Of a stretch of 64,000 bases of DNA, positions 43,245 to 51,418 are shown one piece after another. Position 1 is the first letter of the stretch; the number at the start of each line of letters is the position of its first letter. Under the pieces are notes generated by a model. The model was given only the letters and a program-made list of their open reading frames with translations, was not told the DNA's origin and ran no database searches. Origin of the DNA: Neoroseomonas oryzicola (GTDB lineage Bacteria > Pseudomonadota > Alphaproteobacteria > Acetobacterales > Acetobacteraceae); contig NZ_JAAVUP010000001.1 of assembly GCF_012163135.1 (NCBI RefSeq), forward strand, positions 930,001 to 994,000, given 5' to 3'. Position numbers and translations under genes: made by a program.

Positions 43245-43710
43245 CCGCACGCCCGAGGTCGCGGCCTTCTGGACGGCCTATCGCGCCGCCGCCGGCCTCG
43301 ATCACGACCGCTATGACGTGGTGGCCCACGGGCACACCCCCGCGATCGCGGACGCGCTCGCCGCGCTGATCCTGGCAGGCACCAAGCGGGCCACCGCCTC
43401 GCTCGACCGCGACTACGCGCCGGGCAAGGCGCCGCGCCCGGCGCCGGGGGACCACGTCCTGGTCGTGGACGGGTCCGGGCGGCCGGCCTGCATCTGGCAG
43501 ACGACCGAGGTCACGGTCGGCCCCTTCGCCGGCGTCACCGACGACTTCGCCTGGGTCGAGGGCGAAGGCGACCGCAGCCGTGCGACCTGGCTCGCCAACC
43601 ATCGGGAGTTCTTCGGCTGGCAGGCCGAGCGCGACGGCTTCGTCCTGACCGATGACGAACCCGTCGTCTTCGAGCGCTTCCGCGTGGTCTGGCCGACGCC
43701 CGATCCGTGA
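43222..43710 (+). CDS. ASCH domain protein
   Basis: A 162-residue protein of the ASCH superfamily, a PUA-like fold thought to bind RNA or act on modified nucleosides. The core shows 'LAALILAGTKRATASL' (the GxKxxT-like motif), 'APGDHVLVVDGSGRPACIWQ' and 'GDRSRATWLANHREFFGWQA'. The start is uncertain: ATG 43222 overlaps the previous gene by 23 nt, and GTG 43237 by 8 nt; both begin shortly before 'DRTPEVAAFWTAYRAAAGLD', the usual DUF984-type opening. It is 37 bp before the nitroreductase gene. Confidence 0.82.
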   Translation: MPGWYVPDRTPEVAAFWTAYRAAAGLDHDRYDVVAHGHTPAIADALAALILAGTKRATASLDRDYAPGKAPRPAPGDHVLVVDGSGRPACIWQTTEVTVGPFAGVTDDFAWVEGEGDRSRATWLANHREFFGWQAERDGFVLTDDEPVVFERFRVVWPTPDP

Positions 43711-43747
43711 CCTTTTCGTCCGCCCGCCCCGGTGCCACGCTGACCCC

Positions 43748-44560
43748 ATGACCCCCGCCGACCTGATCCACAACCGCTACGGCATCGTCCCCTTCGAACC
43801 GCCGGAGGAGGTCGCCCCGGCGCTCGCCGCCCTGCTCGACCGGCGGGTGACGCGGCGCTACCGCGCCGACGAGGTGCCGGACCCGCTGCTCGACACCATC
43901 CTGGCCGCCGCGCAGTCGGCGCCATCCAAATCGGACCTGCAGCAGTATTCGATCGTGGTGACGCGCGATCCGGCGAAGATCGCCAAGGTTGCCGACTGGA
44001 TCGGCACCATGCCCTGGATCAAGGACGCCCCGGTCCTGCTGCTGTTCTGCGGGGACATGCGCCGCGGCCAGCAGGCCTGCGCGAAGCATGGCCGGCCGCA
44101 TGCCAACAACAACATGGACACCTTCCTCAACACCGCGGTCGATGCCGCGCTGGCCATGGGGATGGCGATCGCGGCAGCCGATGCCGCGGGGCTCGGCACC
44201 TGCCCGATCTCCTATGTCCGCAGCCATATCGAGAAGGTCGCGCCCCTCTTTGGCCTGCCCGAGGGCGTCTATCCGGTCGCCGGGCTGAGCCTCGGCTGGC
44301 CGGCGGCGCGCAACGAGGTCACGCCGCGCCTGCCGCCCTCGGTCGTCGTGCATCGGGAGACCTATCGCGACACCGGCCTCGAGGACGCGCTCTCGGACTA
44401 CGATGCCCTCCGCCCGAAGCAGAAGCCGCGCTACCCCGAGATCCACGGCCCGGCCCCCGAGGGCTGCACCTGGTCGGAGAACGCCGCGCGCCAATTGTCG
44501 GTTCCGGAGCGTTTCGGCTTCCGGACCTGGCTGCGCCTGAGGGGCTTCGCGCTTGACTGA
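43748..44560 (+). CDS. Nitroreductase-family flavoprotein
   Basis: A 270-residue FMN-dependent oxidoreductase of the NfsA-like type. The FMN-phosphate binding motif is 'LLDRRVTRRYRADEVPDPLL'. Next come 'AQSAPSKSDLQQYSIVVTRD' and 'NTAVDAALAMGMAIAAADAA'. Then the 'GLGTCPISYVRS' and 'VYPVAGLSLGWPA' loops typical of NfsA/Frp. The C-terminal 55 residues ('RETYRDTGLEDALSDYDALR') are the arm that clasps the dimer partner. Typical reactions are NAD(P)H-dependent reduction of nitro compounds, quinones or flavins. Its end overlaps the NUDIX gene by 8 nt. Confidence 0.88.
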   Translation: MTPADLIHNRYGIVPFEPPEEVAPALAALLDRRVTRRYRADEVPDPLLDTILAAAQSAPSKSDLQQYSIVVTRDPAKIAKVADWIGTMPWIKDAPVLLLFCGDMRRGQQACAKHGRPHANNNMDTFLNTAVDAALAMGMAIAAADAAGLGTCPISYVRSHIEKVAPLFGLPEGVYPVAGLSLGWPAARNEVTPRLPPSVVVHRETYRDTGLEDALSDYDALRPKQKPRYPEIHGPAPEGCTWSENAARQLSVPERFGFRTWLRLRGFALD

Positions 44561-45224
44561 CGCGCTGGCCGACAATCCCGGCGGCGCCGATGCCGAGGGC
44601 CGGTCCCGCCGCACCGTCCGCCCCCGCGACGCCGCGAGCCTGATCCTCTGGCGCGTCGGCCCCGCAGGCCCCGAGGTGCTGATGGGCCGGCGCCATGCGC
44701 GCCATCGGTTCATGCCGGACGTCATGGTCTTCCCCGGCGGTCGGGTGGATGCCGACGACCACCGCCAGCCGGCGACCAGCGAACTGGCCCCGGCCACGCG
44801 CCGGATGCTGGAACGCCGTGCCACGCCGGGCCGGGCGCGCGCCATCGGCATCGCCGCCGCGCGGGAATTGTTCGAGGAAACCGGCCTGGTCCTGGGCGAA
44901 CGGCGGGGGGAGGCGGTCGCGGCCGACCTCGGCGCCCTGCACTATGTGTGCCGCGCCGTGACGCCCGGCGGCCGGCCGATCCGCTTCAACGCCCGCTTCC
45001 TCGCCGCACCGGCCGAGGCCGTCCATGGCGAGATCGCGGGGTCCGGGGAACTGGAACACCTCGGCTGGTTCACGCCCGAGGCGGCCCATCGCCACCGCGT
45101 CGCGGACATCACGGCGAAGGTGCTGCTGGAATTCCTGGACTGGCTGGAGATGTCGCCCAGGGCGCGAAACTCACGCCCGCTGATCGTCTTCCGCGGGATG
45201 GACAATCGCCATCAGGAACGGTGA
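44553..45224 (+). CDS. NUDIX hydrolase
   Basis: A 223-residue pyrophosphohydrolase. The Nudix box is split by a long insertion: 'MPDVMVFPGGRVDADDHRQP' supplies the G-x5-E-like start, and, after about 35 residues, 'AAARELFEETGLVLGERRG' gives the REx2EE metal-binding part. Such an insertion occurs in the NUDT7/NUDT19-type CoA and acyl-CoA diphosphatases, so CoA-ester hydrolysis is a reasonable guess. The 'RDAASLILWR' opening is family-like. It starts at TTG 44553 inside the end of the nitroreductase gene. The 3' end overlaps the convergent small gene by 13 bp. Confidence 0.85.
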   Translation: MTDALADNPGGADAEGRSRRTVRPRDAASLILWRVGPAGPEVLMGRRHARHRFMPDVMVFPGGRVDADDHRQPATSELAPATRRMLERRATPGRARAIGIAAARELFEETGLVLGERRGEAVAADLGALHYVCRAVTPGGRPIRFNARFLAAPAEAVHGEIAGSGELEHLGWFTPEAAHRHRVADITAKVLLEFLDWLEMSPRARNSRPLIVFRGMDNRHQER

Positions 45225-45418
45225 TCGGCCTCGCGGTCGCGCCGCGGCTCCATCATCATCAGCCCGGCGAGCATCAGCGCCCCGCCGCCCAGCGCCAGCA
45301 CCGCGGCGACCGCGAGCGGCATGCGGCCCGGCGCCGTCACGTCGCCCAGCAGGGCGATGACGAGCAGCAGGTTCCCGAGCAGTCCGGCTCCGATCAGGGT
45401 CAGGGGGATGATGGGCAT
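45212..45418 (-). CDS. Small two-helix membrane protein, 68 aa
   Basis: A short protein with two hydrophobic helices: 'MPIIPLTLIGAGLLGNLLLV' continuing to 'IALLG', and 'LAVAAVLALGGGALMLAGLM'. A charged tail follows (MEPRRDREADHRS). CGGAGC lies about 8 nt before ATG 45418. I do not recognise a family. It is convergent with the NUDIX gene (13-bp overlap) and divergent from the amino acid transporter operon. Confidence 0.5.
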   Translation of the reverse strand: MPIIPLTLIGAGLLGNLLLVIALLGDVTAPGRMPLAVAAVLALGGGALMLAGLMMMEPRRDREADHRS

Positions 45419-45567
45419 GGCGTCGCTCCGTTCATCCGCATGAATGACTGCCCGCGGCGGCGGCAGCGGGACGCTCAGGGGGCAAGTTTGTGGCAGCCCC
45501 TGCATGGACAGCAGGGCAGCCATCTGGGAAGTGTTGGGCCCGCTTTCGTGAAGAGGAGGTTATCGCC

Positions 45568-46410
45568 ATGCGCAGGCTCATTGCCGCCGCCCTGTTGTCG
45601 GCCATCGTATCCGGCCCGGCCTTCGCGCAGAGCAGCCAGCCGCCGCTGCGCTGCGGCGTCGACGGCACCTTCGCCCCCCATGCCTTCCCGAACCTCCAGG
45701 GCGGCGTGCAGGGCTTCCAGATCGACCTGTTCCGCGAGGTCGCGCGCCGCATGGGCCGCGAGATCGTGATCGAATCCGCGGCCTTCTCGGGCCTCATTCC
45801 GGCGCTGAACGCCGGCCGCTACGACTTCCTCTGCGCCCCCACCACCGTGACGCGCGAACGCGCCGAGGCGCTGCTCTTCACCGAGGGCTACCTCTGGACC
45901 GAGCTGCAGTTCGGCATCCGCCGCGGCACGCCCCCGATCCGCTCGGACGAGGACCTGCGCGGCAAGACCATCAGCGTGAACAAGGGCACGCCCTACGAGC
46001 AGTGGGTGAACAACAACCGCGAGCGGCTGAACCTCACCCTGCTCGCCTTCGACAGCCAGGCCGACGCGGCCCAGGCGGTCATCCAGGGGCGCGCCTATGC
46101 GAACCTCTCGGGCAACACCGTCATCCGGTACTCGGCGTCGCGCACGCCGCAATTCGTGGCCGACTACGTGCTGCCGGGCACGCGCTTCCACTGGGGCACG
46201 CCCTTCCGCCGCGACTCCGGCGCCCTGCGCAACCAGGTCGAGGACATCATCGTCTGCATGAAGCGTGACGGCACCGTCGCGCGCCTGTCCGAGCGCTGGT
46301 TCGGCAGCGCCCCCGGCGAGGACCAGGCCGAGCGCATCGTCTTCCCGGGCTATGGCGTGCCCGACCTGCCGGGCTACGACCCGACGCCGCAGAACCCGAC
46401 CTGCGGGTGA
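45568..46410 (+). CDS. Amino acid ABC transporter substrate-binding protein
   Basis: A 280-residue periplasmic binding protein of family 3. It has a signal peptide ([20 protein letters not shown]), then '[20 protein letters not shown]' and '[20 protein letters not shown]', the usual family start. '[20 protein letters not shown]' and '[20 protein letters not shown]' also fit, and the closing '[15 protein letters not shown]' is typical. Polar amino acids are the expected ligands; which one is unclear. AGAGGAGG precedes ATG 45568. The ATPase gene overlaps by 4 nt, with the permeases further downstream beyond an antisense gene. Confidence 0.92.
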   Translation: MRRLIAAALLSAIVSGPAFAQSSQPPLRCGVDGTFAPHAFPNLQGGVQGFQIDLFREVARRMGREIVIESAAFSGLIPALNAGRYDFLCAPTTVTRERAEALLFTEGYLWTELQFGIRRGTPPIRSDEDLRGKTISVNKGTPYEQWVNNNRERLNLTLLAFDSQADAAQAVIQGRAYANLSGNTVIRYSASRTPQFVADYVLPGTRFHWGTPFRRDSGALRNQVEDIIVCMKRDGTVARLSERWFGSAPGEDQAERIVFPGYGVPDLPGYDPTPQNPTCG

Positions 46411-47165
46411 GCAGCGCCATCACTGCGCGCGGGCCGATCGTCGAGGCCCGCGCGATCCACAAGCATTTCGGGCATCTCCACGTCCTCAAGGGCGTGGACC
46501 TGGTGGTGGCCGAGAAGGAACTCGTCTTCCTGATCGGCCCCTCGGGCTCGGGCAAGTCGACGCTGCTGCGTTGCCTCAACCGGCTCGAGGATCCGACCTC
46601 AGGCTCGGTGACCGTGGACGGGATCGACATGCTCGACCCCAGGACGGACATCAACAAGGCCCGCCAGCGCATCGGCATGGTGTTCCAGTCGTTCAACCTC
46701 TACCCGCACATGACCGCGCTCGGGAACGTCATGCTCGCGCTGCGCAAGGTGCTCGGCATGGGGCGCGCGGAAGCCGAGGCGAAGGCGCGCGCGGCGCTCG
46801 ATCGCGTGCACCTGGCGGACCGGGCGGACCATTATCCGCTGCAACTCTCGGGCGGGCAGCAGCAGCGCGTCGCCATCGCGCGCGCCATCGCGCTCGAACC
46901 GCGCGTGATGCTGTTCGACGAACCGACCAGCGCGCTCGACCCCGAACTGGTGGGCGGCGTGCTCGCCGTGATGCGCGAACTGCGCGAGGACGGGATGACC
47001 ATGGTCGTGGTCAGCCACGAGATGGGCTTCGCCAAGGCCGCGGCCGACCGCGTGGTGTTCATGGCCGACGGGGCGATCGTCGAGGAAGGCAAGCCCGCGG
47101 AGATCTTCGCCGATCCGCGGCATGCGCGGACCCGGGCGTTCATTTCGCAGATCGAGCGGCATTGA
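46407..47165 (+). CDS. Amino acid ABC transporter ATP-binding protein (GlnQ-type)
   Basis: A 252-residue ATPase. Walker A is '[20 protein letters not shown]', the Q-loop is '[20 protein letters not shown]', the signature is '[20 protein letters not shown]', Walker B is '[20 protein letters not shown]', and the switch is '[20 protein letters not shown]'. These are hallmarks of the polar amino acid class. GTG 46407 overlaps the preceding stop (GTGA). No permease directly follows: a reverse-strand gene lies between this gene and the two permease genes. Confidence 0.94.
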   Translation: MSSAITARGPIVEARAIHKHFGHLHVLKGVDLVVAEKELVFLIGPSGSGKSTLLRCLNRLEDPTSGSVTVDGIDMLDPRTDINKARQRIGMVFQSFNLYPHMTALGNVMLALRKVLGMGRAEAEAKARAALDRVHLADRADHYPLQLSGGQQQRVAIARAIALEPRVMLFDEPTSALDPELVGGVLAVMRELREDGMTMVVVSHEMGFAKAAADRVVFMADGAIVEEGKPAEIFADPRHARTRAFISQIERH

Positions 47166-47182
47166 TGCTGGCCGCGCGCATC

Positions 47183-47237
47183 GGGAGGGGCGCCGCCCCT
47201 CCCGGACCCACCCCGCCAAAGGCCGAAGGGCCTTTGG
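47183..47237. terminator. Two tandem hairpins between convergent genes
   Basis: The first, 47183-47203, has a 9-bp stem (GGGAGGGGC / GCCCCTCCC) and GCC loop. The second, 47216-47237, has a 9-bp stem (CCAAAGGCC / GGCCTTTGG) and GAAG loop. They lie between the ATPase gene and the reverse-strand MORN-like gene, so they could stop transcription from both sides. The GGGAGGGGC arm also occurs in the large repeat at 4351-4425. Confidence 0.6.
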
Positions 47238-47248
47238 AAACCGTCACC

Positions 47249-47833
47249 TCAGGTGTCGGTGCCTTCGCATTCCTGGGCGGGGCGGGTGAAGGCGATCCAG
47301 CCGCGCGGGCCACGCAGGCAACCATTGCGCCACTCGCCCTGGATGACGCGGCCCTCGACCATCAGGCGACCGCGGCCATTCGGATGGGACCGGGACCAAC
47401 CGCCTTCGTAGACGATGCCGGCACCCGGCAGCTCGACGCGGCCGGAAACGAAGTAGTCGTCGCGGAACTGGCCCTGCTGGACGGCGAGCACGTCCTTTCC
47501 CGCGGTGATGGTCAGGCGGCCCTGGCCTTCGGATTTCCCGCGGCGCAGCGTGCCCTCGTAGATCATCGCGCGCGGCACGGCGCCCTCGCGCCAACGGATC
47601 TCGCCACGGCCCTCGCCTTCCGCCGGGCCCTCCGGGCAGGTGCCGCTCCAGGCCGCCGTCAGGTCGGTGGCGTCGGCGCGCAGCCCGCCCGCCCAGAGCC
47701 AACACCCGCCGGCACCGTCCGTGACGAAGCCCGCGCGCCCGCCGGGCACCAGGCGCTCCTCCTCCGGCGGCGGCCCCGCCGCGACGCAGAGCATCGCCAT
47801 CAGCGCCAGGCAGGTCCGGGTCCCTCGCGTCAT
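47249..47833 (-). CDS. Secreted MORN-repeat-like protein
   Basis: A 194-residue predicted exported protein. ATG 47833 gives a signal peptide (MTRGTRTCLALMAMLCVAAG); an in-frame start at 47866 is possible. From about residue 85 there are repeats of the MORN type, Y-x-G-x-W/L...G-x-G: 'YEGTLRRGKSEGQGRLTITA', 'QGQFRDDYFVSGRVELPGAG', 'YEGGWSRSHPNGRGRLMVEG' and 'VIQGEWRNGCLRGPRGWIAF'. MORN arrays bind lipid or protein; the function here is unknown. It is encoded on the opposite strand inside an amino acid transporter locus. Confidence 0.72.
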   Translation of the reverse strand: MTRGTRTCLALMAMLCVAAGPPPEEERLVPGGRAGFVTDGAGGCWLWAGGLRADATDLTAAWSGTCPEGPAEGEGRGEIRWREGAVPRAMIYEGTLRRGKSEGQGRLTITAGKDVLAVQQGQFRDDYFVSGRVELPGAGIVYEGGWSRSHPNGRGRLMVEGRVIQGEWRNGCLRGPRGWIAFTRPAQECEGTDT

Positions 47834-47877
47834 CCGCAGCAGTCCTTCGACGTGTCGGCCGATCATAGGCCCATCCG

Positions 47878-48558
47878 ATGACCAACTGGGATCGCTTCGT
47901 CGACAGCTTCTTCAATGCGCGCGTCATGGCGCAGTACCTGCCCAAGATCATCGAGGGCTTCGGGCTGACTGTCGTCCTCGCGCTTTGCATCATCGCCGCG
48001 GGACTCGCGCTCGGCCTGTTGCTCGCGGTGGTCCGCGCCTTCGGCATACGGCCGCTGAACTGGCTGATCATCTTCACGGTGGACCTGTTCCGAGCGCTGC
48101 CGCCGCTCGTCATCATCGTGCTGCTGTTCTTCGGCCTGCCCAATGCAGGGGTGGAACTGTCGGGCTTCGTGGCCTCCTGGCTCGCGCTGACGCTGGTGCT
48201 CATGGCCTTCGCCGAGGAGATCTTCTGGGCGGGCATCACCTCGGTGCCGAAGGGCCAGTGGGAGGCGGCGCGGTCGACCGGGCTCGGCTTCGTGCAGACG
48301 CTCGGCTACGTCGTGCTGCCGCAGGCGCTGCGCATCACCATCCCGCCGCTGACCAACCGCACCATCGCCATCACCAAGGGCACCGCCCTCGCCTCGGTCG
48401 TCGCGGTGCCGGATATCCTGGGTGCTGCGAATGCGGGCGTGTCCTTCTCCTTCAACCCCTCGCCGCTGACCCTCGGCGCGATCGCCTACCTCGTCCTGTT
48501 CCTGCCCGTCGTCGTGCTCGGCCGCTGGATCGAGACGCGCTTCGCGTGGAAGCGGTGA
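47878..48558 (+). CDS. Amino acid ABC transporter permease (first)
   Basis: A 226-residue HisM/GlnP-type permease with about five helices. 'FGLTVVLALCIIAAGLALGL', 'YVVLPQALRITIPPLTNRTI' with 'WEAARSTGLGFVQTL' (the EAA-type loop) and 'LFRALPPLVIIVLLFFG' are family landmarks. The gene is separated from the ATPase gene by the reverse-strand MORN-like gene, so it needs either read-through or its own promoter in the 44-bp gap upstream. The partner permease follows 75 bp later. Confidence 0.92.
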   Translation: MTNWDRFVDSFFNARVMAQYLPKIIEGFGLTVVLALCIIAAGLALGLLLAVVRAFGIRPLNWLIIFTVDLFRALPPLVIIVLLFFGLPNAGVELSGFVASWLALTLVLMAFAEEIFWAGITSVPKGQWEAARSTGLGFVQTLGYVVLPQALRITIPPLTNRTIAITKGTALASVVAVPDILGAANAGVSFSFNPSPLTLGAIAYLVLFLPVVVLGRWIETRFAWKR

Positions 48559-48561
48559 CGG

Positions 48562-48618
48562 CCATGCGATCGCGGAGCACCGCAGCCGAAGGCGAGGAGC
48601 GGAGCGTGAATCGCATGG
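48562..48618. repeat. Inverted repeat between the two permease genes
   Basis: CCATGCGAT at 48562-48570 and ATCGCATGG at 48610-48618 are exact reverse complements separated by 39 nt of purine-rich sequence with GGAGC/GCGAGGAGC motifs. The 75-bp gap is unusual inside an operon. The element could be a small dispersed repeat or an mRNA processing or stability hairpin. Confidence 0.45.
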
Positions 48619-48633
48619 TCGGGAGCTGAGGCC

Positions 48634-49308
48634 ATGGATTCGTTCCTCGACACCTTCTTCAACTGGCAGATCATGCAGGAGGCCTCGCCGATCCTGTGGC
48701 AGGGGCTGCGCGCGACGCTGCTGCTCTCGGCCCTGGTGGTGCCGCTGGGCTTCCTCGGCGGCGTCATCATCGCGGTGCTGGCGACCTTCCATGCCCCTTG
48801 GGTGAAGTGGCCGCTGCGCGTCTGGGTCGACACCTTCCGCGCCCTGCCGCCGCTGGTGCTGCTGATCTTCATCTTCGCGGGCCTGCCCTTCATCGGCATC
48901 GACGTCGGCGCCTGGGGGGCGGTCGCGATCGGCTTCTTCCTCAACACTGGCGCCTACTATGGCGAGATCCTGCGCGCCGGCATCGAGAGCGTGCCCCGGG
49001 GCCAGATCGAGGCCGCGCGCTCCACCGGCCTCACCCGCGGGCAGACCATGACCTATGTCGTGCTGCCCCAGGCGGTGCGGAACGTGCTGCCCGACCTGAT
49101 CTCGAACACGCTCGAGGTGGTGAAGCTCACCTCCATCGCCTCGGTCGTCGCGTTGCCGGAACTGCTCTTCCAGGCACGCCAGGCGCAATCCGTCACCTAC
49201 AACGCCTCGCCCATCATGGCCGCGGCGATCGCCTACTTCATCCTGCTCTGGCCGGTGGTGCGGCTGCTCAGCCGGCTCGAGAACCGGCAACTGGCCGGTC
49301 GGCGCTGA
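48634..49308 (+). CDS. Amino acid ABC transporter permease (second)
   Basis: A 224-residue partner permease. 'LWQGLRATLLLSALVVPLGF', 'TFRALPPLVLLIFIFAGLPF', 'GQIEAARSTGLTRGQTMTYV' and 'VLPQAVRNVLPDLISNTLEV' are typical. With the first permease it should form the heterodimeric channel served by the ATPase at 46407 and the binding protein at 45568. It shares the ALPPLV and EAARSTGL motifs with its neighbour, showing a common origin. A strong hairpin follows at 49321. Confidence 0.92.
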   Translation: MDSFLDTFFNWQIMQEASPILWQGLRATLLLSALVVPLGFLGGVIIAVLATFHAPWVKWPLRVWVDTFRALPPLVLLIFIFAGLPFIGIDVGAWGAVAIGFFLNTGAYYGEILRAGIESVPRGQIEAARSTGLTRGQTMTYVVLPQAVRNVLPDLISNTLEVVKLTSIASVVALPELLFQARQAQSVTYNASPIMAAAIAYFILLWPVVRLLSRLENRQLAGRR

Positions 49309-49320
49309 CTGGGCGATGAT

Positions 49321-49357
49321 GTCCCGGATCCGCGCCGGCAGAGCGCGGCCCCGGGAC
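49321..49357 (+). terminator. Two-step hairpin after the amino acid transporter operon
   Basis: GTCCCGG (49321-49327) pairs with CCGGGAC (49351-49357), and inside it CCGCGC (49330-49335) pairs with GCGCGG (49343-49348). The hairpin starts 12 bp after the permease stop. It is probably a terminator; there is no clear T-run. Confidence 0.55.
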
Positions 49358-49377
49358 CTACGCCAGGATTGCCGCCC

Positions 49378-50346
49378 ATGACCTTCCGCCTTTCCCGCCG
49401 TCCGCTGCTGGCCGCGCTCGCCGCACTTCCCGCGCCCGCCCTCGCGCAAGGCAGCGGCCAGGCGCGGCCCATCACCATCGTCGTCCCCTTCGCCCCGGGC
49501 GGCAGCACGGACATCGTCAGCCGCCTGATGGCGGAACGCATGACGACCGTCCTCGGCCAGCCCGTGCAGGTGGAAAACCGCCCCGGCGCGAACACCATCA
49601 TCGGCGCCGAATACGTCGCGAGGTCGCGCCCGGACGGGCAGACGCTGCTGATGGCCGCCGGCACGACGCTGACGATCAACCCGGTGATCGTGCCGAACCT
49701 GCCCTACAAGGTCGACGACTTCGCGCCGGTGATGCTGGCGACGACCTTCCCCTTCGGAATCCTGTCCCGCCTGCAGGGCGGGCCGGTGGACGTGGCGGCC
49801 TGGGTCGCGGCGGCCAAGGCGCGGCCGGGGCAGATGACCTACGGCACCAACGGGCCGACCACGCTGACCAATGTCGCGATGCTGATGGTCATGCAGCGGC
49901 TCGGCATCACCATGCAGGACGTCACCTATCGCGGGGATTCGGCGCAGCTCGCGGCCTTCCTCGCCGGCGACCTCGACATGCTGATCGTCGCCGGCGGCAC
50001 CGCCATCCCGGCCTACCGCAACCAGCAGGGCCGGCTGATCGCCTGGACCAGCGCGCGCAAGGTGGACTCGACGCCGGAGGTGCCGACCACCGCCGACTAC
50101 GCGCCGGGCCTCGATGCGCTGTCCTGGTTCGGCCTGCTCGCCCCCGCGCGCACGCCCCCCGAGGTCGTGCAGCGCACCAACGCGGCGGCGAATGAGGCGC
50201 TGCAGGACCCGCGCATCCGCGAACGCCTGACCAACGAAGGCCAGTTCCTCGCCGGCGGCAGCCCGCAGGACTTCACGGACTTCCTGCGCCGCTCGGACGA
50301 GCTCTGGCGGCCGATCCTCAGCCGGCTCGACGTACCGCGGAACTGA
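49378..50346 (+). CDS. Bug-family tripartite tricarboxylate transporter receptor
   Basis: A 322-residue periplasmic receptor. The signal peptide is 'RRPLLAALAALPAPALAQ'. Mature motifs are 'ITIVVPFAPGGSTDIVSRLM', 'VQVENRPGANTIIGAEYVAR', 'DGQTLLMAAGTTLTINPVIV' and 'MTYGTNGPTTLTNVAMLMVM', classical for TctC/Bug proteins. It binds a carboxylate of unknown identity. No TctA/TctB genes are nearby, so this is the second orphan receptor of the window. It lies just after the amino acid transporter, on the same strand but beyond a hairpin. Confidence 0.92.
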   Translation: MTFRLSRRPLLAALAALPAPALAQGSGQARPITIVVPFAPGGSTDIVSRLMAERMTTVLGQPVQVENRPGANTIIGAEYVARSRPDGQTLLMAAGTTLTINPVIVPNLPYKVDDFAPVMLATTFPFGILSRLQGGPVDVAAWVAAAKARPGQMTYGTNGPTTLTNVAMLMVMQRLGITMQDVTYRGDSAQLAAFLAGDLDMLIVAGGTAIPAYRNQQGRLIAWTSARKVDSTPEVPTTADYAPGLDALSWFGLLAPARTPPEVVQRTNAAANEALQDPRIRERLTNEGQFLAGGSPQDFTDFLRRSDELWRPILSRLDVPRN

Positions 50347-50416
50347 CCCGGAACGATTGACCGCGCCGCAGCCCGGCGGGATGCTTGGCCCGCCCACCAG
50401 GATGGAACCAGGCGAC

Positions 50417-50869
50417 ATGCGGCGACGGATTCTCGGTTGCGCGGCGATCCTTGCCGCGCTCTCGGCCTGCTCGATGCCCCCGTCGGTGCCCGATGCCGGC
50501 AGCGTCGCGGGGCGGCCGGTCTCGGGCACGATCACGCTCGAGGAAGCGCTCGCCGGGGGTGCCGAGGCGGGCCGCGGCACGCTGCAGTTCCGCGGCCGCG
50601 CCTATCCCTTCCGGCTCGTCGGCGGCATCGCCGGGCCGGGCGGCGGCGCCGCGATCCGGGGCAGCGGCACCGTCTACAACCTCTCCCGCGTCTCGGACTT
50701 CGCCGGGATGTACACGCAGGGGTCCGGCGACATGGGGATCGACACCTCCCGCACGGCGGACCTGTGGCTGCGGAACGAGGCCGGGGTAATCATCCATGTG
50801 CGCGGCCAGCGGGAGGGCGTGTCCCTCAGCCTCGGCCGCTCGCAGGTAATGGTCGAGCTCGTCCAGTGA
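50417..50869 (+). CDS. Small lipoprotein, 150 aa, function unknown
   Basis: A predicted lipoprotein. The opening MRRRILGCAAILAALSACSM gives a lipobox (LSAC) with Cys near 18. The mature part has 'GRGTLQFRGRAYPFRLVGGI', 'GSGTVYNLSRVSDFAGMYTQ' and 'GVIIHVRGQREGVSLSLG'. The 'RGRxYPF...GxVYNL.R..DF.G.Y' pattern recalls DUF1134/EipA-like alphaproteobacterial envelope proteins, but the match is by eye only. ATG 50417 is preferred to in-frame upstream starts because the signal peptide begins there. A strong hairpin follows the stop. Confidence 0.65.
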   Translation: MRRRILGCAAILAALSACSMPPSVPDAGSVAGRPVSGTITLEEALAGGAEAGRGTLQFRGRAYPFRLVGGIAGPGGGAAIRGSGTVYNLSRVSDFAGMYTQGSGDMGIDTSRTADLWLRNEAGVIIHVRGQREGVSLSLGRSQVMVELVQ

Positions 50870-50877
50870 CGACGCAT

Positions 50878-50899
50878 CGGGGGGAGCAGGCTCCCCCCG
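50878..50899. terminator. Strong hairpin between convergent genes
   Basis: A 10-bp perfect stem (CGGGGGGAGC / GCTCCCCCCG) with the two-base spacer AG. It lies between the lipoprotein gene and the reverse-strand DUF3237 gene and probably terminates both. Confidence 0.6.
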
Positions 50900-50906
50900 T
50901 CGCGGC

Positions 50907-51374
50907 TCAGGCGATGGCGTAGACGTCGTAGGTGGGGCCGGAGGGCGGGCGCTGCCCGATGCCGACCGCGAGGATCCTGTTCATCCAGGCGAGCTCCGGC
51001 GCGCCGGTCTCGAAGCGCATCGCGGTGCGGAAATAGTATTCGGACGGATCGACGGCCTGGCCGGAATTGAGCCGCGCCAGCACCTCGGGCGTGCCGGTGC
51101 GGATGCCGCTGTAATGCATGTAGACCACGCCGCCGGTCGCCGACTTCAGCGTCAGCCGGACATCCATGTGCGCGGTGCCGTCGGCGTCCACGCGCAGCCA
51201 GTCGGCGGCCGAGCCGGGCATCACCTCGCCCTTGAAGCGCGGGCCTTCGGCGGTGCCGCCGGTCACGGGAATGATGCGCAGTTCCCCGTTGCGCGCCGTG
51301 CCGACCATCTGCGGCGTGCCGACGGTCAGGACGATGCGGAACAGGAATTCGGAATTGAGCGGCAGTGGCGTCAC
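50907..51374 (-). CDS. DUF3237 (UPF0311) family protein
   Basis: A 155-residue cytoplasmic protein of the DUF3237 family. It shows 'LNSEFLFRIVLTVGTPQMVG', 'RIIPVTGGTAEGPRFKGEVM', 'GSAADWLRVDADGTAHMDVR', 'YMHYSGIRTGTPEVL' and 'YYFRTAMRFETGAPELAWMN', which cover the whole family profile. The biochemical function is unknown. GTG 51374 has GGGGAG 7 nt upstream. It is about 44 bp downstream of the rhodanese gene on the same strand. Confidence 0.87.
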   Translation of the reverse strand: MTPLPLNSEFLFRIVLTVGTPQMVGTARNGELRIIPVTGGTAEGPRFKGEVMPGSAADWLRVDADGTAHMDVRLTLKSATGGVVYMHYSGIRTGTPEVLARLNSGQAVDPSEYYFRTAMRFETGAPELAWMNRILAVGIGQRPPSGPTYDVYAIA

Positions 51375-51418
51375 GGCGTTCTCCCCATGAGGACGATGGC
51401 GGGGAGGATGCCCGCGCC

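Noticed and set aside
47863-50580. A reverse-strand open frame of about 900 codons opposite the permease and Bug receptor genes
   Set aside because: The forward-strand genes match known families end to end, while the reverse translation has no domain.
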